From assembly GCA_035489015.1 (NCBI GenBank), contig DATHKR010000338.1, positions 1 through 64,000 on the forward strand: a stretch of DNA of 64,000 nt, given 5' to 3'. The position numbers and the translations under genes were made by a program. Positions 23,978 through 29,758 of the stretch are shown piece by piece. Every line of letters starts with the position of its first letter. The first letter of the stretch is position 1. The DNA comes from DATFRY01 sp035489015. Its GTDB lineage: Bacteria > Myxococcota_A > Polyangia > Haliangiales > Haliangiaceae. The notes beneath the pieces are model-generated. The model ran no database searches. It saw nothing but the letters and a program-made list of their open reading frames with translations, and was not told the origin of the DNA.

Positions 23978-24492
23978 CAGCGCACCGCCTTCGCGAGCTG
24001 CCGGAGCAGGTCCTCGGCCCGCTCCGCTTCCAGCTCGTCGGCGTCCATCCGCCGCGTTCCGGCCCTGCATTCGGTGGCCGACAGTTCGCGGAGGCCGAGG
24101 CCATACTCGATGGCGCGCAGGTTCTGCTTGCGGGCACCGGGCCGGTTGAACTGCGCGGCATGCGCCAGCTCATGGAGGAGAGTCCTGTCGACCTCCTCGA
24201 GGTGTCGCAGGTGCGCATCAGCGTTGACGATCACCAGGGTTCCGGTGCGGGTCAACGTCGTCGTCCCGGCCGAGTTGTCCCAGTCGTCCGGATCACTCAC
24301 GCCGAACAGACCCTCATGCGCCCTGCACGCCAGATCGGTCACGCCGCGCCTCGTCGTGACCGCGACCTCGGTCCGGCCGACGCCGCATCCGCTGTGGCGC
24401 TTCACGACCCGCGCCGCCTCATCGAGGATCAACGTCACGCGGTCCACGACGGGCTGGTGCTTCCGGCTGAGACGGTGGGTGGTCAGCTTCAT
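23977..24492 (-). CDS. putative zinc metallopeptidase (HExxH)
   Basis: 171 residues from ATG 24492, chosen over GTG 24501 because GGGGGGAG then has an 8-nt spacing. LLHELAHAAQFNRPG carries HExxH with an extra His, and ECRAGTRRMDADELEAERAEDLL follows with acidic residues that could complete the site. Resembles SprT/M78-type soluble metallopeptidases. Embedded in the transfer-like module; substrate unknown. Confidence 0.7.
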   Translation of the reverse strand: MKLTTHRLSRKHQPVVDRVTLILDEAARVVKRHSGCGVGRTEVAVTTRRGVTDLACRAHEGLFGVSDPDDWDNSAGTTTLTRTGTLVIVNADAHLRHLEEVDRTLLHELAHAAQFNRPGARKQNLRAIEYGLGLRELSATECRAGTRRMDADELEAERAEDLLRQLAKAVR

Positions 24493-24497
24493 GCCGA

Positions 24498-24707
24498 TCA
24501 CTCCCCCCGCCGGCGACGGCTGCGGGTGCTGGTCGAGCGGTATCCGAACGGGCCGGGAAGATTCATCGACGTGGTGTGGCGCCCGGTGCTGCTGCGGGTG
24601 TGGTGCGGGCCGCCCTTGAGCCCGAACGTCCGGGAGATCGACTTCGCGTTGATGTTGAGGCGGATGCCGGGGAAGACCTGGAAGGACTTACGGAACGTGA
24701 TCGGCAT
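24498..24707 (-). CDS. DUF4236-like small protein
   Basis: MPITFRKSFQVFPGIRLNIN, then SISRTFGLKGG, matches the pattern F-R-K-S-x-x-x-x-P-G-I/V-R-L-N of DUF4236, a small beta domain frequent in actinobacterial plasmids and phages. The C-terminus is basic and Ser/Thr-rich. Function unknown. Confidence 0.75.
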   Translation of the reverse strand: MPITFRKSFQVFPGIRLNINAKSISRTFGLKGGPHHTRSSTGRHTTSMNLPGPFGYRSTSTRSRRRRGE

Positions 24708-24710
24708 GGG

Positions 24711-24974
24711 TCAGCCCTCCAGGGCGTTGTAGGCGTCACTGCCCTGCCGGGCTGCGGCGACGTCGCGGGGGTCGCGCCACCGGTCAGGGAGGTTCGGGTC
24801 GCGATCGGCCCACCCCACGGCCCGGTTGAGCCGCAAGAACATCGGGGTCTCGTCGTGCGCACCGCGCAGTCGGCACCACCAGGTGTGTGCGCCGAGCGCA
24901 GCGTCCGCGACGAGCAGCGTGCAGATCGCGGCCAGGACCGCGGCGTACCGGTAGACGGTGTCCATGGCAGTCAC
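24711..24974 (-). CDS. membrane-anchored FLRLN-family protein, 87 aa
   Basis: An N-terminal membrane helix (YRYAAVLAAICTLLVADAAL) precedes the family signature TPMFLRLNRAVGWADRDPNLPDRWRDPRDV. This is the only membrane-anchored member of the set with 18210-18413 and 18705-18893, which suggests a membrane-to-cytoplasm adaptor or an accessory to transfer. GTG 24974 overlaps the upstream stop as GTGA. Confidence 0.65.
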   Translation of the reverse strand: MTAMDTVYRYAAVLAAICTLLVADAALGAHTWWCRLRGAHDETPMFLRLNRAVGWADRDPNLPDRWRDPRDVAAARQGSDAYNALEG

Positions 24975-25216
24975 GCAGCCGCGAGGTAGTCGAACCCGTC
25001 GAGCTCGGCGACGAGCCCGGGATCGATCGCAGCCGCGTGGTCACGGATCAGCTGCATCACGTCGAAACGGCCAGCGGCACGCGCCACAGCGAAGTCGGTG
25101 AGCAACTCCGCGACGTGCTCGTCGTGCGCCTCAGCCACCGACACAGCAGCCCTGCGACGGGCACCCAGCGCGGTCGTGGCAGCCAGATCGGCGTCGGACA
25201 GAACGGATGGAGACAT
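24971..25216 (-). CDS. hypothetical helical protein, 81 aa
   Basis: MSPSVLSDADLAATTALGAR then AVSVAEAHDEHVAELLTDFAVARAAGRFDVMQLIRDHAAAIDP. All-helical, acidic. No recognised family. Upstream is a 10-bp hairpin. Confidence 0.6.
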   Translation of the reverse strand: MSPSVLSDADLAATTALGARRRAAVSVAEAHDEHVAELLTDFAVARAAGRFDVMQLIRDHAAAIDPGLVAELDGFDYLAAA

Positions 25217-25258
25217 GGGGAATCACGGATCCTCTCGGGACGGTGGGGTGGGGTGGAA

Positions 25259-25294
25259 GCCGCGGGCGGAAGCGGGGGGTGATTCGCCCGCGGC
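25259..25294 (-). terminator. hairpin, probable terminator
   Basis: Perfect 10-bp arms GCCGCGGGCG (25259-25268) and CGCCCGCGGC (25285-25294), 16-nt loop, right after the OB-fold gene that ends at 25306. No U-run. Confidence 0.5.
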
Positions 25295-25305
25295 TGGATC
25301 GGGGG

Positions 25306-25746
25306 TTAGTTGCGCTTCTCGCCGCACACGTGACAGCGCTTCGGATCGCGCTTGGCCGTGTTCCACGTGTCGCAGCCCGGGCAGCGCCACCGCTCCGCAG
25401 CAGCCATCTCCGCCTTAGTCACGGTCATCGCGATGAGCCGGACCTCGGCCTCACGGGCGTCAACCCGGCCACGGACGACCAGACGGGCGCCGACAGTGAG
25501 GGACTCGGCGACAACCCGGTACGTGGCTGGGAACACCGCGCACTTGACCGAACCCGAGTCGTCCTCCAGGGTCACGACCGCCCACGGGCTGCCATATCCG
25601 GTCGCCCGCCGATCCACGGTGGTGACCGTCGCAGCCACCGACGCCGTCATGCCGTCCCACAGCTCGGCGAGCGAGACAACCGGAACCGGGGCGGTCTTGA
25701 CATCCACCTGCGTCAACGGGAGCGAAAAGTTCGGCGGGTGCATCAC
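25306..25746 (-). CDS. OB-fold nucleic-acid-binding protein with zinc ribbon
   Basis: 146 residues. ATVTTVDRRATGYGSPWAVV then TLEDDSGSVKCAVFPATYRVVAESLTVGARLVVRGRVD is the tRNA_anti/OB-fold pattern of DnaE C-termini and RecG-type proteins; the end has CPGCDTWNTAKRD and CHVCGEKRN, a four-Cys ribbon. Probably binds single-stranded DNA. Fits an accessory of DNA transfer or replication. Confidence 0.8.
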   Translation of the reverse strand: MMHPPNFSLPLTQVDVKTAPVPVVSLAELWDGMTASVAATVTTVDRRATGYGSPWAVVTLEDDSGSVKCAVFPATYRVVAESLTVGARLVVRGRVDAREAEVRLIAMTVTKAEMAAAERWRCPGCDTWNTAKRDPKRCHVCGEKRN

Positions 25747-25925
25747 GACGACACCGCCCCGGCCGGGATGAAGACCACGAACTTGTCGCTGGCCAGGTCC
25801 AAGACGACCTCGACCCGCCGTCCGTTCGCACGCTGCTTGTCGGCATACCGCTCCGCCGGCCAGGAGCCGCGCGGGTCGCCGGCAGGGAACTCCTTCAGGA
25901 CCTTGCGCTTGTCGGTGGAGGGCAT
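25743..25925 (-). CDS. hypothetical protein, 60 aa
   Basis: MPSTDKRKVLKEFPAGDPRG then VEVVLDLASDKFVVFIPAGAV. Basic start and a hydrophobic beta-rich C-terminus. Overlaps the OB-fold gene as a 4-nt overlap. No family recognised. Confidence 0.6.
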   Translation of the reverse strand: MPSTDKRKVLKEFPAGDPRGSWPAERYADKQRANGRRVEVVLDLASDKFVVFIPAGAVSS

Positions 25926-26239
25926 CAGGCCACCGCCCGGCGAACCAGCGACCGCAGGCGCTGAACGCGCTCCATCCGGCGAGCCGCCGACCGGTGCGCC
26001 GCGGCCAGCAGGCTGTAGCTGTCGCGCGCCGCCTTCAACTCCGCCCGCTCGACGGCGACCGCGTCGACGTCGTCGGCGAACCTGCCCGTGAAGCTACGGA
26101 CCGTGAAGCGAAGCGACAGACCGCGAGCAACATCCTCGGCAGACCGCGCCGCCGCATAGTGGGATTGCGGCGTGCGGCCGGGGCGGGACGCCACATGATC
26201 GGCGCCCTTGAGCGGCGCGTTAGAGTACGGCTTACCCAT
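25925..26239 (-). CDS. hypothetical basic helical protein, 104 aa
   Basis: Starts MGKPYSNAPLKGADHVASRP; the C-terminal half is a long basic helix (AERAELKAARDSY..., RMERVQRLRSLVRRAVA) that could be a coiled coil or DNA-binding. ATG preceded by GAGGAGA. First gene of the leftward module that includes the translocase. Confidence 0.6.
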   Translation of the reverse strand: MGKPYSNAPLKGADHVASRPGRTPQSHYAAARSAEDVARGLSLRFTVRSFTGRFADDVDAVAVERAELKAARDSYSLLAAAHRSAARRMERVQRLRSLVRRAVA

Positions 26240-26396
26240 CAGGGTCTCCTCGTTAGAGCCTGTTGGTCAGGGTCGGCCTGCGATGTAGGAGTCGCGGCCG
26301 GCCCGCTTTGTTTGGTTGTTCATCGTCCGCGGACTGGGTCCGGTAGGAGTGGACGACGATCATTCTCAAATCGCAGCTTGAGGCTTCGATGTCTCG

Positions 26397-26425
26397 ACCG
26401 TAGAGGTCGCACGACGGGGAGTCAA
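26397..26425 (-). promoter_or_regulatory. candidate leftward promoter
   Basis: On the minus strand TTGACT (26420-26425), a 17-bp spacer, and TACGGT (26397-26402). It would drive the leftward module with a leader of about 150 nt before ATG 26239. Divergent from the promoter at 26455. Confidence 0.4.
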
Positions 26426-26454
26426 GCACCCAACTCACTTTCTCTAGCTGAGTC

Positions 26455-26483
26455 TTGAGTGAGCGTCGGATCGCCCGTACTCT
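26455..26483 (+). promoter_or_regulatory. promoter of leaderless gene 26490
   Basis: TTGAGT (26455-26460), exactly 17 bp, TACTCT (26478-26483). ATG 26490 begins 7 nt after the -10, so the mRNA is probably leaderless. This is the best sigma-70-like promoter I see in the window. Confidence 0.65.
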
Positions 26484-26489
26484 CACGTC

Positions 26490-26744
26490 ATGGCCATCTC
26501 TTCCGACGCTCCCTACACGCGCTACGACGACGAGCTGCGCGCGATCGAAGACCTCCCCGAGCGCTGGGCCGCATTCGTCAACCTCGCCAAGCACCTCGAA
26601 GAGGAACTCGAACTGTTCCGCAGACGCCAACGCCAAGAGATCGCCCAGGGGCTCAAGACCCCCACGACGACCTGGAAGCAGATCGGCAAGATCATGGGAG
26701 GCGTCACGTACCAACGCGCCTTCCAGTACGGCAAGGGAGAGTGA
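26490..26744 (+). CDS. small helix-turn-helix protein, 84 aa
   Basis: An acidic helical half (LPERWAAFVNLAKHLEEELEL) then a basic half with TWKQIGKIMGGVTYQRAFQY, a helix-turn-helix like that used to bind DNA in the sigma-region-4-like proteins of Streptomyces. Divergently transcribed from the 26239 operon, as expected for a switch regulator. Target unknown. Confidence 0.7.
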   Translation: MAISSDAPYTRYDDELRAIEDLPERWAAFVNLAKHLEEELELFRRRQRQEIAQGLKTPTTTWKQIGKIMGGVTYQRAFQYGKGE

Positions 26745-26803
26745 CGGTGGCTTCATGGGATCGAGTCAACGCGCGTGCGCGTCCCTGGACCATGAAGTCA
26801 CCC

Positions 26804-26851
26804 TGCAGCAACATGCAGTGATCATGCAGCGGACATGCAGGCACCCTGCAG
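26804..26851 (+). repeat. five TGCAG motifs phased by one helical turn
   Basis: TGCAG begins at 26804, 26814, 26825, 26836 and 26847 (steps 10, 11, 11, 11), within a run such as ACATGCAGTG ATCATGCAGC. This same-face array lies 44 bp upstream of GTG 26895 and fits a multimeric operator, perhaps for the downstream HTH-NUDIX protein (inference). Confidence 0.65.
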
Positions 26852-26894
26852 CTTCGCCGCAACAGCCCCCACAGGCGCGGCCAAGGAGCCGATA

Positions 26895-27533
26895 GTGGAT
26901 GTCACCCAGTGGACCGGACGACACGCGTGCTGTCTCCAGGACGCATTCGAGGACTCGCAGGAGGAATTCGCTGCGCGCCTCGGGGTCTCCGTCCGGAGTG
27001 TCGCGTCATGGCACAAGTCGCCGGACATGGTCCCGAAGTTGGAAACCCGCCGGATTCTGAATACGGCCTACACGGAGAAGGCAGGTGATGCGGTGCGTCG
27101 GCGGTTCATCCACTACACGCGCGCCCAGCCCCAGCAGATGCAGGCACAGGCCTTGCGTGTAGCCATCGCCGTGGTGCGCCGCGGGGGTGAGGTGCTCCTC
27201 GTCTGCAGGCAGGACGGCACGGACATCACCTGGCAGTTCCCTGCCGGAATCGTCAAGCCGGGCGGATCCGCCACCAAGGTCGCGGTCCGCGAAACGCTCG
27301 ACGAAACAGGCATCCACTGCATGGTCCGTGAGCACCTCGGTGAACGACTTCATCCCGTAACCCGCGCCTACTGCAACTACTATCTCTGCGATTTCGTGCG
27401 CGGCGAAGCGGTCAATGGGGACGCTTCCGAAAACGCCGACGTGGCATGGGCTCCCATAGCGGAGCTCTCCCGCTACATCCCCGCCGACCGCATCTACCCG
27501 CCGATCCTGGACGCCCTGGAGGCCACCGTATGA
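26895..27533 (+). CDS. HTH-NUDIX fusion protein
   Basis: 212 residues. GTG 26895 follows AAGGAG by 6 nt. Residues ~15-55 (LQDAFEDSQEEFAARLGVSV then RSVASWHKSP) form an XRE-type helix-turn-helix; residues ~85-205 form a NUDIX fold: VAIAVVRRGGEVLLVCRQ, PAGIVKPGGSATKVAVRETLDETGI. The box retains RE-x-x-x-E-x-G but the usual early Glu is Gly or Ala here. NUDIX-HTH fusions act as ligand-sensing transcription regulators. Coupled to a second NUDIX protein. Confidence 0.8.
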   Translation: MDVTQWTGRHACCLQDAFEDSQEEFAARLGVSVRSVASWHKSPDMVPKLETRRILNTAYTEKAGDAVRRRFIHYTRAQPQQMQAQALRVAIAVVRRGGEVLLVCRQDGTDITWQFPAGIVKPGGSATKVAVRETLDETGIHCMVREHLGERLHPVTRAYCNYYLCDFVRGEAVNGDASENADVAWAPIAELSRYIPADRIYPPILDALEATV

Positions 27534-27943
27534 CGACCGAGACGACTGCCGAGAAGCCCCCCGTGTCGGTGGCGATCATCACCGATGGCGGGAAGGTCCT
27601 CATGGCCCGCCGCCGCGCCTCTGAGGGTGAGATCTCCTGGGTCTTCCCGGGGGGCGCGATCGAGGCCGGCGAGTCCCCGGAGGAGGCGGCGGTCCGCGAG
27701 GTCGACGAGGAGACCGGCCTGAAGGTGGAAGTGATCAAGGTGCTCGGTGATCGAGTCCACCCGAAGTCGAAGGTGCCGATGCACTACGTCGCGGTCCGCC
27801 CCGTCGGCGGTGAGGCCCGGGTCGCTGACGACGAGGAGTTGGACGCGGTCGCCTGGATCGCGCACTCGGAGATCGCGGAGTACGTGCCCTACGGGCTGTT
27901 CGGACCGGTGCAGGAGTACCTCGATGGCGTACTCCCGCACTGA
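27530..27943 (+). CDS. NUDIX hydrolase
   Basis: 137 residues. A canonical box: GGAIEAGESPEEAAVREVDEETGL, with the intact G-x5-E-x7-RE-x2-EE-x-G-x motif absent from its neighbour. Cleaves nucleoside diphosphates linked to another moiety in known family members. ATG 27530 overlaps the fusion protein stop as ATGA, so the pair is translated together. Substrate unknown; NAD-like, ADP-ribose or dNTP are candidates. Confidence 0.88.
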   Translation: MTTETTAEKPPVSVAIITDGGKVLMARRRASEGEISWVFPGGAIEAGESPEEAAVREVDEETGLKVEVIKVLGDRVHPKSKVPMHYVAVRPVGGEARVADDEELDAVAWIAHSEIAEYVPYGLFGPVQEYLDGVLPH

Positions 27944-27992
27944 CACCGAGACGCATCCCCGCCCACGTCGTTGAATTGGGGGGGACGTGAAA

Positions 27993-28017
27993 GGCCGGAC
28001 GCTGCGAACGTCCGGCC
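27993..28017 (+). terminator. hairpin terminator
   Basis: Perfect 9-bp arms GGCCGGACG (27993-28001) and CGTCCGGCC (28009-28017), 7-nt loop, after the NUDIX stop. The same 9-bp stem recurs at 28473-28505. Confidence 0.6.
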
Positions 28018-28079
28018 AGCCCAACCAGCGGGTTGCCACCTGCTGATCAGTGAGTTCCTACCGCGAAGAAGGAGCACTC

Positions 28080-28391
28080 GTGTCTGCAACCTTAGCAACG
28101 CCGTCTACAACCCGCACCCCTGTGGGACCTCGGCCGACCCCCGCCCACCTCCTCAACGCCCCGCTGCCGGACCTGCTGGCCGAGCTGGGTGTGGCCCTGG
28201 TGACGTCCTCGATCACCGACCGGACGTTCTGCGGTGGTGTCGCGGTCCGCGCGGACGGGTCGTTCTGCGTGCTGATGCCGCCTGGCCGCGACCCGGTCGA
28301 GCACGACATTCTGGCCCGCGCACTGATCGGGACGGCGCTGGGCGTGCCGTTGCTGCCACTGCCAGAACCGTTCGAGATCACCGAGCTGTAG
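28080..28391 (+). CDS. hypothetical protein, 103 aa
   Basis: GTG 28080 follows AAGGAG by 5 nt. Pro/Thr-rich N-terminus, then LLAELGVALVTSSITDRTFC, FCVLMPPGRDPVEHDILARA and VPLLPLPEPFEITEL. Alpha/beta without a recognised motif. Monocistronic, flanked by the two matching hairpins. Confidence 0.65.
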   Translation: MSATLATPSTTRTPVGPRPTPAHLLNAPLPDLLAELGVALVTSSITDRTFCGGVAVRADGSFCVLMPPGRDPVEHDILARALIGTALGVPLLPLPEPFEITEL

Positions 28392-28452
28392 AGCGGTGCG
28401 GATCAGGCGTAACTGCCCGCGTGAATATGCCACTTGGGTCACATGCGCCACG

Positions 28453-28458
28453 TAGAAT
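28453..28458 (+). promoter_or_regulatory. -10 box TAGAAT
   Basis: TAGAAT matches the consensus well; no -35 hexamer at proper spacing. If used, the transcript would start a few bases before the hairpin at 28473 and run through the leader peptide into 28617. Confidence 0.35.
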
Positions 28459-28472
28459 GTCAGCAAAACGGC

Positions 28473-28505
28473 AGCGGCCGGACGGGGGTTCTCCGTCCGG
28501 CCGCT
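28473..28505 (+). terminator. 12-bp hairpin, terminator or attenuator
   Basis: Arms AGCGGCCGGACG (28473-28484) and CGTCCGGCCGCT (28494-28505), 9-nt loop. Contains the same GGCCGGACG stem as 27993. Terminates the 28080 gene or attenuates a transcript from 28453. Confidence 0.55.
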
Positions 28506-28569
28506 GTGCGTATGGAGCGGGTTACCAGCCCGCCTCGTCAGTGTCCCACCTCGAAGTAAGGCACCTCTC

Positions 28570-28623
28570 ATGACGATAGCCGCCCCGGCCTCCGCCTGCC
28601 AGACGGAGGCCGAAAGGTGCTGA
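28570..28623 (+). CDS. 17-aa candidate leader peptide
   Basis: ATG 28570 to TGA 28621, MTIAAPASACQTEAERC. Its end overlaps the next GTG (28617). Inside it a hairpin of GCCTCCG (28588-28594) and CGGAGGC (28604-28610) hides the GGAGG that serves the downstream gene. Translation of the leader would open the site, as in translational attenuators. Not proven to be translated. Confidence 0.4.
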   Translation: MTIAAPASACQTEAERC

Positions 28624-28961
28624 TAGTCCAACGGTCCGAGATCAAGAAGGGCTTCTCCCAGCCCCCGAACGAGATGGTGTTCGACGAGCGGCTCGGGATG
28701 CTGTCCCGCATGGTGCTGGTCGAGATCCTGGCGCGGCCGCCGGGATGGCAGACGAACGCCCAGAAGATGTGGGAGAAGGCCCACCGGCATCGGGGTGATC
28801 GGGCGGAGAGCAAGAGGGCTTTCCGTATGGCGTTCGCCGAGCTGGAGGAGTACGGCTACCTGACCCGTGTGCGATCGAAGGTTCCTGCGGGACAGCCGGG
28901 TGGGGGCGGCTTCGTGACGACGTTGACGGTCTACAACCGCTCCACGAAACCGGACATTTAG
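28617..28961 (+). CDS. winged-helix protein, 114 aa
   Basis: MLIVQRSEIKKGFSQPPNEM then LSRMVLVEILARPPGWQTN, AQKMWEKAHRHRGDRAESKRAFRMAFAELEEYGYLTRVR: a winged-helix DNA-binding fold like those at the N-terminus of plasmid and phage replication or regulatory proteins. Gly-rich loop and beta wing follow. GTG start with GGAGG at 7 nt, sequestered in the leader hairpin. Confidence 0.75.
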   Translation: MLIVQRSEIKKGFSQPPNEMVFDERLGMLSRMVLVEILARPPGWQTNAQKMWEKAHRHRGDRAESKRAFRMAFAELEEYGYLTRVRSKVPAGQPGGGGFVTTLTVYNRSTKPDI

Positions 28962-28975
28962 AGGTCGCCACTGGC

Positions 28976-29011
28976 GACACCTTCGGTGACGACGCCTTCG
29001 GCGAAGGTGTC
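28976..29011 (+). terminator. 10-bp inverted repeat
   Basis: Arms GACACCTTCG (28976-28985) and CGAAGGTGTC (29002-29011), 16-nt loop, just after the stop at 28961. The rest of 29012-29180 is a locally AT-richer gap with no gene I trust; a reading frame from 28986 exists but looks non-coding. Confidence 0.5.
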
Positions 29012-29180
29012 ACGGGCGAGGGGTTCGGCGGTCCGGGGTCTTCACTACCAAGACGGGTTACCCAATACGGAGAAGGCATCAATATCCGGCTTGCCAACAC
29101 GCCCGTGGTGGCCCTTCGGCCTTAGTGCGTGCGCGCGAGGCTTGATCGATTGCAGGCTGGCAACGAAGGGGCGAACGACC

Positions 29181-29468
29181 GTGACGAAGGAAGTCCACGT
29201 ACAGCCGCACATCCTCGACAGCGTGCTCCGTGATCCGGAGAGGCCGGTGACGTACATCCCCAACGACTTGATCCAGAACGCCCCGTTGAGCCTCGGTGCG
29301 GTCGGTCTCCTCAGCGAGCTCCTCGCGGCAGCTGGCGACTGGAGCATCGAGGACGCGCGGGCTGCTGAGCTGGAGCGGCGCGCCACGGGGCTGCCACCGG
29401 AGGACATCGACGAGCTGCTGGCCGAGCTGGACGCGGCGGGCTACGTGAGGATCGTCGACGTGCCGTAA
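29181..29468 (+). CDS. winged-helix-like protein, 95 aa
   Basis: VTKEVHVQPHILDSVLRDPE then YIPNDLIQNAPLSLGAVGLLSELLAAAGDWSIEDARAAELERRATGLPPEDIDELLAELDAAGYVRIVDV. The last part is a winged helix of the kind seen in small replication proteins. Paired with 28617-28961, which has the same general fold. Start GTG 29181 by exclusion; an upstream in-frame extension to 28986 is possible. Confidence 0.65.
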   Translation: MTKEVHVQPHILDSVLRDPERPVTYIPNDLIQNAPLSLGAVGLLSELLAAAGDWSIEDARAAELERRATGLPPEDIDELLAELDAAGYVRIVDVP

Positions 29469-29499
29469 CCGGACCCTCCCCCGCCCCGTTGCCCTGGTC

Positions 29500-29685
29500 A
29501 TGGACGGCATCGCACCCCCGGTCACCGGCGACTTCCCCGAGCCCACCCGCCTCCCGCTGATCACATTGGACGAGGCGCGGGAGGCGGTCCGGCTGCTGCA
29601 GGTGCTGGCCGGCGGATCCGGCGAGCACGCCACGGACGCGCACATCCTGGCCGGGCAGATCGCGGGCCGGCTGCCGTCGGAGTAG
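29500..29685 (+). CDS. hypothetical protein, 61 aa
   Basis: MDGIAPPVTGDFPEPTRLPL then DEAREAVRLLQVLAGGSGEHATDAHILAGQIAGRL. Acidic, helical C-terminus. No Shine-Dalgarno in front of the ATG. No recognised family. Ends before the convergent terminator. Confidence 0.55.
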   Translation: MDGIAPPVTGDFPEPTRLPLITLDEAREAVRLLQVLAGGSGEHATDAHILAGQIAGRLPSE

Positions 29686-29712
29686 CGGCGACCCTCACCG
29701 TCCGTACACGTC

Positions 29713-29746
29713 TGCGGCCCCCGGCCCACACGGGTCGGGGGCCGCA
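29713..29746. terminator. bidirectional terminator
   Basis: Perfect 11-bp arms TGCGGCCCCCG (29713-29723) and CGGGGGCCGCA (29736-29746), 12-nt loop, between convergent transcripts. Confidence 0.65.
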
Positions 29747-29758
29747 ATCGCATGGGGC

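Noticed and set aside
26267..26323. An 18-codon minus-strand micro-ORF in the leader of the 26239 operon
   Set aside because: Starts MNNQTKRAGR and could be a leader peptide, but has no Shine-Dalgarno, hairpin or coupling to support it.
26253..26756. A 167-aa minus-strand frame through the divergent promoter region
   Set aside because: It would cover the opposite 26490 gene and the good plus-strand promoter, and its composition is not coding-like.
26804..26851. Possible CRISPR-like array in the TGCAG repeats
   Set aside because: The units are only 11 bp with no spacers; it is an operator-like array. No CRISPR array or cas gene is visible in the window.
28986..29180. Upstream extension of the 29181 winged-helix gene
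   Set aside because: The extra 65 residues are low in coding signal and the stretch is AT-richer with a terminator-like repeat; the GTG start is preferred.
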